Of a DNA stretch of 64,000 bases, positions 14,026-27,900 are shown piece after piece; position 1 is the stretch's first letter, and each line of letters begins with the position of its first letter. This stretch comes from Melanocharis versteri. Taxonomy: Eukaryota > Chordata > Aves > Passeriformes > Melanocharitidae. Where the stretch lies: contig VZTG01007186.1 of assembly GCA_013397845.1 (NCBI GenBank), forward strand, positions 130,478-194,477, in the 5' to 3' direction. Made by a program: the position numbers and the translations under genes. The notes beneath the pieces are model-generated. The model worked only from the letters and a program-made list of their open reading frames with translations, was not told where the DNA came from and searched no databases.

Positions 14026-14076
14026 CTCATTCTGCATAATTTCCTCATTCTGCATAATTTCCTCATTCTGCATAAT
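14026..14076 (+). repeat. 18 bp tandem repeat, 2.8 copies
   Basis: The unit CTCATTCTGCATAATTTC occurs at 14026-14043 and 14044-14061, identical, followed by a partial third copy to 14076. A small minisatellite. Confidence 0.95.
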
Positions 14077-17000
14077 CCCAGGTACCAGAAAATTTCAGGA
14101 GTATCAAATTAGTTGCATTGGGGTTTGTAGGCACGTTTTTCTATTAGGAACATTCCCTGCAAACTTCTGGTAAAGACTTATTCTAACACCTTGTGTTTTT
14201 CTTATTTTGCTAAAAAACATTTGGGCTAAGAAAGCCTGGAGAAAATAGCTGACATGTTGAGAGAGATTTTAAAATGCCTCTTCTCCCACCTTCCCCTTGG
14301 TAGGCCTGGGGAGGAATTATTCACAGTTTATTTCTCACTATCTTTCCTGAGAACAGTTCACTGAGGTGATGAATTTACATAAATTCATCTGATCTGTAAA
14401 TACTGTACTATTTCCTATAATATATTCCTGGACAAATGTGAAAATTTCAGTAGAGAAGCAGTTAATGTTTACTGCAAATTGTAGCTGCAGTGTGCTCAGG
14501 GAGAAACAGCACAGCTGGCAAAACAATCTCCCTCTAGGGTCTGATTTGAACCCCAGAAAATCCAGAGAGACTCTGTCATGTTTTTAGTTCAAGCAATACT
14601 TGTTCTGTCCATCTCTTGGACCTTTCACACTTTTGTGAAAATTGGATGGACCTGCAGGACAAGCTGCTGCAAAAAATGGAAAATATTTTCAGGTCTACTT
14701 ATTTCATTTGGACAAAAAATTCTTTGGGAAAGTGTTGGATGTTTTATTCAAGAGACAGAAAGAGGAAAGCCTGAAAATACAGAAAAAAGAAGAAAAAGTT
14801 GGGGTATTTTTTCCATTCAAAAGCCTTTTTTGTTTACTTTACAGACAGCAAGTTCTTTCCTTAGAGTTTCAAAGCTGAGGATCAATAAAGACCAAGATAC
14901 ATTATTTCCATTTGAAGAAGAGCATACTGGAAAGCTGCTTGCTGTAAGTAGTTCATGGACAACGGAACTATTGCATTGACTCTTTTTTATTCCTAGATAA
15001 ACCCAGAGAGAATGGGGGAAAAAAGATAAGACATATACTGTAAGCAAGCATGATTTTTTTCTTGCTCACCTGTCTGGATAATGAAGACTTAGGTGCACAC
15101 AGCCAAAGCACAACTCCAGCCTGACAAGACCAATCTTTCTGCCCCAGCAGTCAGTGGAGAGAAAGGCCAAACTCAGCATCTTTGGAGACTCTCCTGTGGG
15201 ATGTCAGCCAGTGCAGGTCACCCTGGACAGCGGGGTGGTGCTGGGGCAGATGTCTGCCTTGGTCCCAACCACCCCTTGTGGGGACAGTCTAACTTGCAGC
15301 CCCCCAGGGATGGGGATGAGGCTTCCTGAGCCAGCCTCATGAGATCAGTGCCAAGCCTTTCATAGGAGCACAAGGATCCCTGCGTGTCCAGCACCTCCAA
15401 GGAAGAGTCGTGCTGCAGTTCAGCTCTTCACAGGACTGGGACAGCTTTGGTGATATCTGCAGAGGCCAGAAAACCCAAGAAGAAATTCCTGAGAGTGCTG
15501 AAGGGCTGGGGCAACTTTTCCCTAATACAGCTTGAGTTCTCCAACTTTCACAGGCCACCTGCTTCAGTCTCAGGTGGAGATGAATAGAGAAAAAGCAGCC
15601 ATATAGATATGTTTGGGCACAAGACATTTACATTTCTTTCTACTATAGTCTGAAGAACTAGACAAATAACTTCTCTTGCTGTTCTTGGAGATGGAGAAGA
15701 ACCAGAAAGAATATTTTCATAACTAGACACCATTAAGGATGCCAAAATATCCGTCATCTGTTACAAGCATTTTATTCCAATACAAACCTGCTTCCTGGTT
15801 TGACAGGGACACAGCCGTGACACAAGAGGCCCTCAGCAAAGAGGAAAGGGAGTCTAGATATGAAGCCTGGAGTTCCTGCAGCATTCACCACTAACCCTTT
15901 TATTGCGACTGAAATAAATTTGCTCAAAAATTGCAATCCAAACCCAGCCAGGATCAGTCTCACTTGTCAAAGTTATAAGTTCGAAAATATTTGTATTGTT
16001 GATATACTTTATGTACCGTAAATATCTTCTGTAACAACCTAGGAAAGTTGGCATTTTTAAAAGTCTATTTCAAAAATGATTTTTTTCAAAAAGAAACATA
16101 CTAACCTCAAATTCCCTGCTCTTGCTCTAGGCAGCAAGATTTCCCTGTTGGTACTGTGACTTTTTTATGATTGTGAATATGGGTCTTTTACCAGGCCTTT
16201 GGAGCTTGTCATTCCTGTGAGGAGATAATCTGAAGGACTTGGTGTTTATGGACAGGCAAAGGACAGATCCCGATAGTTCATAGAGGGTTGAAAGCTAATC
16301 TTCATAGGTACTGAATTTCAAGCAGAGTTTGCCTCTTCAGTCATTAGTCCTTGCTGCAGCAGCACCTGAAGTGTTCTTTACAGCTCGCAGTTCTAGATAC
16401 TCACACCAGCCCTGTTCCAACGCAGTCTTGAGGCCTGGCAGGTTTCCTGGGACGAGCTGTGTGCTCTCAAACAACCAAGGCACAATGTACAGCCAGAGCC
16501 TGCTGTTGACTACGTGGCCAAGGCAACATCATGCCACTGCTGCCATGGGCCTGGGGCTCCAAAGCTCCCCCCACAGCGATCCCTGGAATGTGCATCCATC
16601 CCTGCCACAGGACACCTGTCAGCTCTTGCTTCAAAATCTCATTAAGGACTGGCTGGGCATTATCTAATCCCAGAAGGACTTGTTTGGATGAATCATTTCT
16701 ACAGTGAGGATCCTGCAGTCCAAAGTTTCAGCCAAAGTTTGGTGCTCTTATTCTTCCAGGCATGGAAATCAAGACAACACATGGAGAAGGATTAGGAGGA
16801 CTAGATAACTTTTCACTGAGAGCACTGGTTAAATAGTCCACTGTCACCTTCAGCCCTTGTTTGACTACCAAGAGGCAGCCTCAAAATGGACACAGCTGAT
16901 GAAATCAAAGTAAGGAACAACAACCAAAAAAACCCCTGTAAGTGTTCTCAGCCTGGAAAAATACCTCTTTACATACAAGCAAAGAGTTTTAAAGACATTT

Positions 17001-20000
17001 AAATAAGTGCCTTAGTTATACAGTGGAGGGAAAGTGGGTGTGCAGCTTTCTGGGTGCTTGCAGCCCAGCTGACGCCACAGGAGGGGACCTTGACTTGAGG
17101 GTCTTCTGAGAGCCACACTCCCATTTGGAACTGAAGGGAGCCAGGACAGGGAAGGAAAAATTCACCAGTGCCACTGGCTTTTAGATCCCAACCTCTTTTC
17201 TGCCCAGTGGCAAAAAAGTGATAATATAATAAATGTACAGCTCGGGAGGTTGGGGGGTGTCCATTCCCTCCACCCCCAGCCTGGCTGGGCGCCGAGCTCC
17301 CCGCAGGCGAGGAGCCACGCTGCAGCATCCCAACAGTGCTTAAGTGCATGTTGAGCTGCTCGTGAGTCAGCTGCTGATTTCAGAATAGCTCCTCTCACTC
17401 AGAGTTGAGTGCACTTGAGGAGCTTTGCTGAATCAGGCCACAGGCAAATTGTTATGCAGGCGTGTTACATTCAAATGGTGATGCCCTTAATGAGAAAATG
17501 GATCTAGTCTTGTTCCAGCCATTTGAGATTTTGCCACTGACCAACAGAGGGCCTTTCTGTAGTCCAAGAAATATCATGGAAATGCCAATACAGCTGAAGT
17601 GTAACCAGTTTCAGCTTTTAAGAAGCTTTCCACTCCATTAGCCAGGAGGCACTTGCTCAGGCAGTACATGAAATGGTAATGACAGGTACATAACCCTTGC
17701 TCTACGTATAGCGGGGTGATACCATGTACCACGGCCCACAGAGGCAAAGGGAGAAACCATGGCTCAGTGTTCCTGCAGCCTGGTCCCACATATTCAGCCA
17801 AGCCAGGATGAAGACACTTTGTACCTCAGTTACTGTCCTGTCACCCCCATCCCCCCCAAAACCCAAGTCCCTATCATCCCATGAACCTTGAATGCTGCAT
17901 TTTACAGCACTGGGTGAAAAATATCCCCTACAAGCTGTACCGGGAGAAGCAAATCTGGTCTTCCCTAAGCTGAGGGAACTGACTCCAGGTCTTTCATTTC
18001 CCACGTGAACGCTGCAGCCATTTCTCATTACACCCCAGACAAGCAGCTGTCACAGCAGTCACCAGTGCCACCACTGAATTTAGTGAGGACCCTGCTCCTG
18101 GAGGCGTGGGGACACAGGTGCAGAGACCAATATATGGGTTCCAAGAGAACCAGGTGGCACCCCTGGAGACCTCTGAGCGAGATGGGATGCCAACCCATGC
18201 TCCCTGTTCAGACCCTGGAGCCAAACGTTGGAGCATGGTGAGTGTGGGCAACATGCAAGAACATACTGCTGCTTGGCTTGAATCATTTGAAGGGATGCGT
18301 TGGATCTGGGACAATTCAGTTCTGTCTCAGTCCCCCTTCAGATCCCAATGATCATTACCACAGCTAGCCTGACAGGTTTAACTTTGGGATCACTGGCCAT
18401 TTTCCTACAGGTCTTCAATGCCATTCTTTGCTCAGAGTCTCATCCTGGTGGTGGGTCAGTAAAGGAAGGTGCTGCCCTTTGGACCACTGTTTAGCCTGTT
18501 GTAGCATTGGTACCTGCTGGAAACCTCCAGGAGGATGTCAGAAGTCAGCCAAAGTGAGGGCCAAGTACTCCATAAAGACATATAGGGAAAAGGCTCCCAG
18601 GAATCCTCAATGAGCCTCAAAAGTCCTGCAGACAGGCTGGCCTTGCCAGAAGCAGGAGGTTGAACTTAGTACCAAAAAATTATGATAATGGTTTTTAACT
18701 GATTTAGCCCCTGCTCGTTTTTGTTGATCTGGATCTTTTGATTCTATTTTGTGTTTGGTTTTTTGGGGTTCTTTTAGTTGCTGTGATGTCTGCTTCAGTA
18801 CCATGTCCTTTAACACCTCAGTTACAGAAGTGCATGTCCTTGCAGAGGGAATATTGGTTGAGTTGCTCCGTATTAGTACAGTGTAGCCAAAACAGAGGCC
18901 TGACGCCTACAGAAGAGACACGCACTAGTCAGGATAACACCAGAAATAACTTGCCCTCAACCTGGACCCTAAAATAGGGCAATTACCAACTGCATGCGAG
19001 TATTTTGTAACATTGTGATGGCATCAGTAGGCACAATTTTTCAAAAGCATGTGAGCAAAGAAATCATCAAAGAGGCAAACACAGTTGTAGTTGCGCATTG
19101 GAGGTATCCCAGTAAAATAGTTTCCAGAGAGAGGAGAAGCACAGGGGCATAGAAATACATGTGATAAGAACTGTTGGCAAGACAATAGAAAACAGCACAA
19201 GTGGCATCAGGAGCAGAGGAGACCTTCTGCCCCTGTTTGGAGAGGGTCAATAGCATGAAAACATAAGGCGCCAACGAGGAAAATCAGAGAAGAAAGAGAC
19301 CACCTGTGCTGAGCTCTCTTTCTGAGGAACTCTCAGGACCTCGGTGATTATGAATGACCGAGACCATAGCCAGCAGTGCAAACTGCTACCTCTGTGGTAT
19401 CGCACACTCACAGTTAATTTATGACTGTCAGGGACTAAGACTTCTCCCTGTGTAGTGGCAATGCTTAATATGGTGCAAGAAGTACCCATCTGCAAGTGTG
19501 TTGCTAATGAATAAATTTAGCGGACGATTTCATTTTAGAGTTAAGTTGGTATGATTTGCCAGTCTTCTAAATACTGCCATCAGTGGTCTTGAGCAGCCTG
19601 GAGGATATAAAGAAAGACATATTCAGTTACATAGGCAGGACCTACCCAAGCTGTATCTTGTGTCAGCTAATATGTAAGCACAATTTTATTCCCACATTAA
19701 GAGCTGCAGTATAGCCAAGGGCTACTTATGAACTTAACAGTGATATTGTTGCTGCCCTTTGAATCAGGACCTGAAAACCAGAACATTTGCTTGAAAGGTG
19801 AAACACAAATTTCTGGGTCAGGAGGTCATTGGCCTGATGGCTTTGCACCTCAGGACTCCTATTTTCAAGCACTTCTAACTACAGTATATGCACATACGAT
19901 TTTCAGTTTAAGTGGAGTATTCCTGTTTGCTAATATGCCTCCTCATGCTGGAGCTGCAAGGGGGACTTCAAAGACACTGTGAAAATCATTATGAATCACA

Positions 20001-21054
20001 AGACTTGACACATTTATACCAGCTGAATACTGACTTCCTAAAGATTTAACTTGGATTTTGATTGATAATGGGATCCCAAACATGTCAGAACTTTGAATCT
20101 GTTTCAACATGGGCAAGGAATTAAATCAGTCCACTGACTCAGTTGCAGTATCAGGGAAAGTGCTCAGACTCACAATTAAGAGATCCCTCTTTCATTTCAG
20201 GCTTAGCTAAGCCTCAGTCTTTTCTGTCAAGAGCTCACTGATCAGTCTCCAGACATTTCTCTGCTTATCAGGCTTATCTGGAAATCTCCTTTTGGTGTAT
20301 TCTTCCCTTCTCATTGCCTTCAATCAAGCGTGGATGTTTTTTTCATGATCAGTATGAGCTCAGTGAGGATGAAGATGTTCTGGTCTTGGTTCCTCCACCA
20401 AGGTGGCTGTAAACAACTGCAGCCCATCTGCCTTTGTAATGAAAAGGATTAAGAGGAACGTGATTTGGAAAAGATGCTGTGCCTATTTACAAGGCTAGCT
20501 CGGGCTATTATTAGGCAGTGCTCAACTGGATGTGAAGGAGGTCCCTGAGCTGTAATGCAATACTTCTGTGGAATGGAGTAGAAACAAATTTGTAATGCCA
20601 AACCCAAAGACTGGATAAAACATGGAATAAAATTGAGCAGGTGAAAAGGTGGGGTGGGGGGGTGGGGAAGAAAACACAGGATTAAAATCTACACTGGATT
20701 TTCTACCCACAATTAACACCAAACCTTCTTTTTAGCCTACAAATTAACTCCCTCCATGTCTAAATGTTGCCATCTCAGAAAGAGAGGCAAGAGCACAGAC
20801 AGAGGACAGCACTTGACAAGTTGCAGCTATTTTTTTAAATCTCATTAACTTTTTAGCTTTACCTCAGGCTGTGTAAATTAAAAGCATCCCACAACTGTAC
20901 TGCTCTCTTGTATCCGCCAGACTTTCAGGGGGCTCACGATACCTCCCCAGCCAGGGAGAAGTCTCCAGCTACTGATAGCATAGGGAGAAAAACCACATCT
21001 GGCAAAAATGGGGATGAACCAAAAGTCCAGGTATTTGGAGGCTAAACGAGCCCA

Positions 21055-21186
21055 CAGAATCACAGAACAGCCTAAGCAGGAAGGGACCCAGAAGGACCAT
21101 CAAGCCCAGCTCTGAACTGAGTGGCCCACAGGGGGATCGAACCCACGACCTTGGCGCTGTTAGCACCACGCTCCAACCAGCCCCAT
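21055..21186 (-). mobile_element. tRNA-Ile-derived SINE with CR1-like tail (TguSINE1-like)
   Basis: On the minus strand the head reads TTGGAGCGTGGTGCTAACAG then CGCCAAGGTCGTGGGTTCGA, which matches the anticodon and T arms of tRNA-Ile. The box B motif GGTTCGATCCC (21143-21133) is intact. After the tRNA end (GGGCCA) comes a CR1-like tail: CTTGATGGTCCTTCTGGGTC, CCTTCC, and the terminus CTGTGATTCTGTGGG. The box A region at the 5' end is truncated or decayed and the anticodon loop is altered, so this is a retroposon and not a working tRNA gene. This head-tail layout is that of TguSINE1, known from passerine birds. Confidence 0.75.
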
Positions 21187-24100
21187 CCGATTTGTCTTGC
21201 TGACTCAGCATACTGCGAATCTCTGACCTCGTATTGATTCCTGATTTTAGTGGAGATGGTGTTTATAAGAACAACTGTAACTTGACCTACTTATGCTTTC
21301 CGGGCCTAAGAATAGCGCGTTTGGGCTGCTGCTGCCTGCCAGGACCGGCAGCTGCGCCTCAGATCACTATCAAACATACTTGAAAGGGTGTTTTCCACTG
21401 AAGGAGATGGACAAGATGCCTTTCGCCTTTTTTAGGTTTCACGTACTGATGGGGGGGAAAAAAGTACTAATTTCGAAGTATTTGTGACCTAAAATCAGCC
21501 CTGCAAGAAGTCGCCCTCCCTGTCCCTGCAGCAGCGCTTGGCAGCACGCAGCCCACCTCTTCATGGTGCTCAGCTCTCCCTGCTTCACTGCAGGCTGCAC
21601 CAGGCCCTAATTTTACACCCGTCTTTCCATTATCCTTTTCTGGGTTTTCCACTTCATTTTAACATATTTTGTTCCTGAGATCAAATACACTCCTGGGTTT
21701 CTGGTGACAGCCAAATATCTTTGATTTTTTTTTCTCCTTTTATTTCTAATTTTAATTTTTTCCTACTTTCAGGATTATATAGCACCCTCTAGGTAAGATC
21801 TGTCAGATTTCTCTCCCTGAGAAACAGTTGTGTTTTACAAAAATGAAACTGAAAAATAATTAATTGCAAGAGTTAGAAGTTGTGGGGGAGGTAGAGAGGG
21901 TATTGAATAAGGCTTGAATTTTTATTTTAAAGAAAGCAAATGAGGAACCTCCGCTCCCTCTCCACTGAAGGGTGGTGAAGCCCATGCAAACCCATGGGTG
22001 CATTTTCCAGGGAGTGTGAGGGAGACCCAAAAGCAGCAGCAGCAGGCATGCCCCTGGCTCTGTGCCCTGCCGTGCCGGGCAGGCTGCAGTGCTGCCCTGG
22101 TTGTGCCCTGGCTGTAGCACCCAGGCTCTGGGGCTGGCTGGACTCTTGCCAAGTTGCCCAGCCCCACGCCATGGACCCCACGGGCACCTCGGCTCTCCCG
22201 GCACGCCGCAGGGACAGCTCTGCGCAGGGGGCTGAGCAGGAATGGCAGCAGCCAGGGCTGCTGGAGGATAATCCCAGGGCAGATTTATCTCACAAGACAC
22301 AGACAGTGCAGGAGTGCAAAGCTGCAGCGTTCGAGGCAGGGCCACCAGCCCCAGCAGGGCCAGGCCAGGCAGGAGGGCAGCAGCCACGAGCGGGCAGCAG
22401 CTCCCCCAGGGTCACAGCATCACACCCAGTGCCAGAGCCACAGCCAGGGTCCTGTGGCGCTTTCTGGGATGCTGAGTGCCAATTACACTGAACTTTCCTC
22501 CCCACTGAGAGCAGCTGACAGGTCCTGGGGACAAAGCACGTGCGCCAGTGCTGCAATTGGAGACACAAATGGTTCCTTGCCCAGGGAGCACTGAGGAGTA
22601 GTGCAAGGGAAATCATAGAGGAGGTCCCATGGGGGTCTTTGTTGCATGGACACCCATGCTCCCAGCCTGAGAAAGATGCCTTGTGGTACATTAGACCAGA
22701 CCCCAGAGACCCCAGTGCCAAGGTGAGTGGTGAGGGCCAAGCTGAGTGAAGGGAAAGGTGACTGTCATGCCCTGGGCAGCCCAGTGTGGGAAAAAAGACC
22801 TATCCTCCCTGCCCAGCCTGGGCAGATCCTCTTCCTCTGCTGTCCCTGTGCCAGAGCTTTCTCTGTCCCCAGCTACAGCATCACCGCTTCCCTCAAGCTT
22901 CCCTGTGAGATATTGATTTCCCCTTTTCAGGCAGAGGACCAAGCAGGACGTTCGCTGGGGTGAGCCCGGGCCCCCAGCTAGCTGAATCTTGTTTTGATGA
23001 CTGTTGGGCAGCTTTTCACCATGGAGTGTGGCTGTGAGGCATCTCCTCCCCTGCAGTCCCCGAGATGCACACCAAGCCCTTTCCCTTCCGGCCACCCAAA
23101 CCACTACCCTACCATGGAAATTTAACCATTTACACTAAGTGCCTAACAGAAAGTTAGAGCCAGCCTCTCCATTCTGCAAACCTTCGGAGACTGAGGATAG
23201 GATTTATCCGACTCCATGCACAGATCTCCTGAAGGCAGGAGCTGGAGGATGGGTCTCCACCACCTTTTGTTTCCCCTTGCTTCAGCTGCTGTTTGGGGAG
23301 ACTATGGCTGGCCAAGGACATCCCATGGTAGGGCATGGCCAAAAACTGATACTGACTGAGAGGTCGAAACTTAGATGATTTAAGACCTATGCGCTCTCAG
23401 CCTTTGAGACAATGGCAAGAAGCACAGACTGTATTTAAAATATGAAGGGCTTCTCAGCGGGATATGATGTTTATTAATGTGATGCTTATTTGCATTAAAA
23501 TCAGTGGTGTTTATTAATACTTGTCATTCATAATGGACATGTTTTGTAGCGACATGTTTTGATCAATCTTTCTTTGTCACCAATAGCTGTTACTAACTGC
23601 GACAGCTTTGTGATTTGCTGCTTTAGAATATCATAGATCACTTGAATCGCACACGATTGTCATCTTTCCAACTGAGCACTGTAGATTTTATGAACAGGAA
23701 CACCCTTATCTCCTTGGAAATTATATTCAGATAAGTTCAAATTTTTAATTACTACCTCTAATTTATAGTCTATTATCTATTTGGTAAATAAAAGTGCTTG
23801 ACAACACCTAAAAAGCAATTTCAGTAAGTATCCTCCCAAAGACACTATTATCATCTTGTTTTATTACAATGGTAGTGTTTCAAGATCAGACCGCCCCCAG
23901 GATGCACCAAGCAGTTAAATAACAATGATGATATCCCTGTCTTAAAGAACTTATATCTATACTCAACAGTACAAAAAGAGAGAGCCAAACATACAGGTTT
24001 TCTTTGCATTTACTGCAAATAAATGCATGAGGAAGAACAAGTAATCTAAAAATGTTACTGGAGGAAAAATCTTTTCTACTGACACCATCAAATTTAATGG

Positions 24101-24708
24101 GCTTAATTCACATAATCCAGCAGGGGAAACTTCTACATTCAAACACCTGGAACACTGTGTGACTCATTTGCTGTGTACTGATGATAATGTTCTCCATGTT
24201 GGTTTTGTTCTGCTTCATTTACACAGTCCTCATCTTCAGGACAGCCAGGAAGCAGCAGCAGAGGAGTCACCACCCTGCTGCTGTGATGCACAAGGAAACC
24301 AGGGCTGTGGACTGCAGCTTGGTCTGAATTGCCTGGGTAGTTACTTCTTTTGATCCAAGGAATTGAACAAAATAACAAAGGGTTTCTACTAGGAAGAAAG
24401 GCTGAGAGGTATGTTATTATCCAAATATGTAAAGCATTTTTCTCCCAAGTATACAGTAAGAGACCACCAGGAACATGTATTGTCTCTGGCCTTGACTCAT
24501 TCCACCCAAAGTTTCATGCTTTGTCTCTTCTTTTCTTATAGTTTCGCAGAAAGTATTTCTCTGGTTGCCTACAGAGCTGAACCCTGATGATTTCCCTCTT
24601 TCTCTCACAAATACACAGCTGCTACCACACCTTTCCTTCCTGCTGAAGTTTTTCAAATAGAGCATTAGGAAACAACCTGGACCCCAAGGTCCAAACTCAT
24701 CACTTCAT
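21187..24708. other. intergenic with a GC-rich patch
   Basis: A GC-rich stretch at about 22.0-22.5 kb has overlapping open frames on both strands. An AT-rich stretch near 23.4-23.9 kb contains an octamer (ATTTGCAT at 23488-23495). No gene recognised. Confidence 0.65.
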
Positions 24709-24940
24709 CATAGAATCATAGAATGGTTGGGGTTGTATGGAACCTTTAAAGATCTAGTCCAGCCCCTGACCATGGGCAGGGACATCTTTCACTAGATCAG
24801 GTTGCTCAAAGCCTTGACCAACGTGACTTTGAACTCTTCCTATGACGAGGCATCCATAACGTCTCTCAGGAGCCAGTTCCGGTGTCTCGCCATCCTCATC
24901 ACTTTGCCCACATGCAATAGTTTTCCACTATGTCTAACCG
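24709..24940 (-). mobile_element. CR1 LINE 3' fragment, diverged
   Basis: The minus strand ends CCATTCTATGATTCTATGAT, the CR1 terminus. Upstream it contains CCTGCCCATGGTCAGGGGCT and further CR1-like blocks with many substitutions. The 5' boundary is approximate. Confidence 0.85.
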
Positions 24941-27900
24941 AGGGGGCATTCAGTCTTCTCTAGTTCCCCAAAATGAAGGCAGCTGCCATGGCCAGAAGCT
25001 TCTGCATGTTGATATGACCGTTCAACCCCCAGCACACTAAGGATTTGTTAATCCTCCTTCTGTTTGATGGTGTTTTGAATGCATGAAGCCCAAACGCACA
25101 GAACAAACAGAGGCAAACACACAGAACAGGCAAACATCCAATCCTTGGGTAAGGCATCAGCCTCTCAGAGCAGAACGTGTGTGGGACCAAAAAAAAATTT
25201 AAGCATTAACTTTAATACTTCTGCCATATCAGTTTTGAGCTGTCTGGAAGCTGCTTTGGCTCCAGAACGAAACAGATCCAGCTCAGGGTGAGGGTATGGA
25301 TAACCTGGACACTAATCTTTTGATAGCTGCAGAGCATGGTAACCAGAGAAGGATCTCACAGGCTGCATACCCCCTGTGTCCCTCTACAATGACAGTGACC
25401 CCTGAGCTAGCAAGCATCTTTGATAGGAAGGAGATCTGCACTGAGATCTGAATCTAAGCTACCAACTTGTGCTTTGCTTCGAGCTTCTTACTTCAAACAG
25501 GCAGAGGAAGCCTTTAAGATTAAAACCCTTGCTCTGTTTCTTCTTTTTTTTAATTAGCAAATAACATGAAGCTCAGTGAATGAAAATAATATTGGAAATG
25601 AAGAAAATGCTTCATAGAAAGTACATTATGCCAATTGTTTTAATGGAAAAACATGCTTACTTTCTTGGAGCCCATTTTGCCTGCTCTACAGCCTTGCTTT
25701 TAACCAGACTAATTGCTCTTGTTTCTACGAGACTTTCTGCAGGAAAGATATGGATGCACACAATTGTCAATGTCAATTAAAACTCATTTGCAGCCTCAAA
25801 ATCTGCACTATGTTGTGCAGCAGCTCAGCTGAGCCTCAGACCCACAGCCCATCCTCTGCCAGAGCTTGATGATATTGAGAGTGGCAACAGCTTCTTGCAG
25901 GAGTGCTGAAGTTGTGCTAATGCTCTTCTTCAGTTTTAATTTAACCAGGCTCTGTCTCACAACAGGATGACAAATAAGAGCCTCGGGAATTGAGGGAATG
26001 TGCATGGACATCTATTGAGTTCACAGTAGTGGTGCTGGTCCAAAAACTTGTCTCCTAGGCAATAAGGGCCTCTGGAGCAAATTTCCACATGCTGAAGGAT
26101 TGCCACGTACGTGCACGAGGTGCACAGTGAACAGAAAGACAGTTGACCTTCCTCATCCTTGTCCACACAGGAAAGGTGATTTTTATTTGGGAATACCCTG
26201 ATGACAGGGAGTGCTGTTCTGGAGCAGCTTATTTGCCTAGGACAGTGATAGCCAATTTGCCGCGTGAGACAAAATTGTCCAAGAGCTCTCATGCTCTACC
26301 TAAAGGAAAGACTTCCATAACATCCCCATTCTCCATAGGGGATCCTCTTAGGAGAAACAAAGGTTTGCTCAAGAAGCTTGCATCTCACCATGCCTCAATA
26401 TGATGCTTTAGTGACTTTTCATGCAGTAGTAATTTCAATGGTACACATTTCTTGTAGAACAAAAATAATATGCCTGAAAAATGGCAAATGATTGTGTTTC
26501 CGTCTACTTTCTTGAGCTGAAAAAATGTAAGAAACTTCCCATTTCCTGCCTACACAATAGACTTGTGAGAAGAGCTGGATCTCAGTTTGAAATACAAATA
26601 CAACTTTCAGATCATCAGGTCCGGATCTCTGCTGTTGCAGCATTTTCCTTGGACAAGGGATCCAAGCCAGTTAAACCAATGTACAATTTGATTTGAATCC
26701 TGCCTTTCTTTTTCTTCCTGTTCTTGTTTCAGAACACCAAAGCTCAAAGGTATGCCACCACTGTGAATTCTTGCACAAACAGGGAAGACTCAGGTCCCTG
26801 AGTGTTTTCACCACCATGATTACTTTGTGAAGAGCCTGTGGAAGTTTTAAGTGGAGAAACAGAGGGCTGGGTTACTACTGCCAGGTTCAAATATTTAAGT
26901 ATCATGAGCCAGATTCCCCCAAGTCCAAACAAGATTTTATTTTAATAGCAAAGGTGTTCTCTTGACTTAGGCTATTATTTTTCCTTCGGATTATATTTCC
27001 TCTGCAAGTACAAGGGCAAGAAATTTACTTTTTGTAAAAGGCAAGACCCTCATCTCAGATCTTCAGAACCCACAGGACCAAAAGCTCCCAAGGTGATTAA
27101 TAACATCATAAGCATAGTGCTAAATAAACCTGTCTCCAAATGCTGATTTGTTTCCCAAGCACATTGACTTGGTATCTGGACTTCTTTTCTTCAGCACTTT
27201 TTTTGTTTCACGTACAGAGGGAAAAGCAGTGTTTTAGAGGGCAGCATGATAAAATTCTTGCAAGTAGGTCCAGAGTCTCTTTTTCCTCTTTGAAATGCCT
27301 CAGATTATGAGACATTTTCGAGTTTAAAAACTGCCAGGGAAGGAAATTTCTTCAGAAGTGTCCTTTGAGTCAGAGATAAAAGTGATGCCCAGCAGGTATA
27401 GGCTAGCAGTAGTCAAACAAAAGATGAACCCCCAGCAGAAGCTGTGAAATTCACTCCCTCTAGTTCTGCTACTGAATAAGACTAGAGCATTCTTTATTTC
27501 TAACCATTTTTTTCCTATCCACTGGCTGTACAAAAAATCTGCCTGTGAATCTATGTTCTTAGCCTAATTATTGTGCTGTTTATGATGTTTTCCCTGAGGA
27601 CAGGACTTAGACTACCAGCCATTTCATGCAGTGACCCAAGCTCCATCAAGGGGTGACACATCTGGACACCTCTGCAGAAGGTGGAGCACACCCCAGGGCT
27701 GTGGGAGCAGGTACCAACTTGGACCTCAGGAAGGCAATATTCAACTTCCATGTTTAGCAATTATCTTTTGATATATCAGTGGGCATTTAACATCTTCTGC
27801 CTTGGTAAATCCGAGGGTTTGTGAAAGTTCATTGATAGTCTCTGGAATGCATTTGGATGCACTGCTATGAATGCAGGAAATGTTAAGGTCCTTTTGCAAA

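Larger units (their letters stand above)
10189..21054. other. intergenic, no gene recognised
   Basis: About 11 kb with the 18 bp tandem repeat at 14.0 kb and a modest GC-rich stretch near 13.35-13.6 kb. No exon set, RNA gene or long transposon recognised. Confidence 0.7.

Noticed and set aside
14026..14076. A CRISPR-like array
   Set aside because: The copies are directly adjacent with no spacers, and the genome is a vertebrate's.
21123..21186. A functional tRNA-Ile gene
   Set aside because: The 5' acceptor/D-arm side is truncated, the anticodon loop is altered and a CR1-like tail follows, so it is a SINE.
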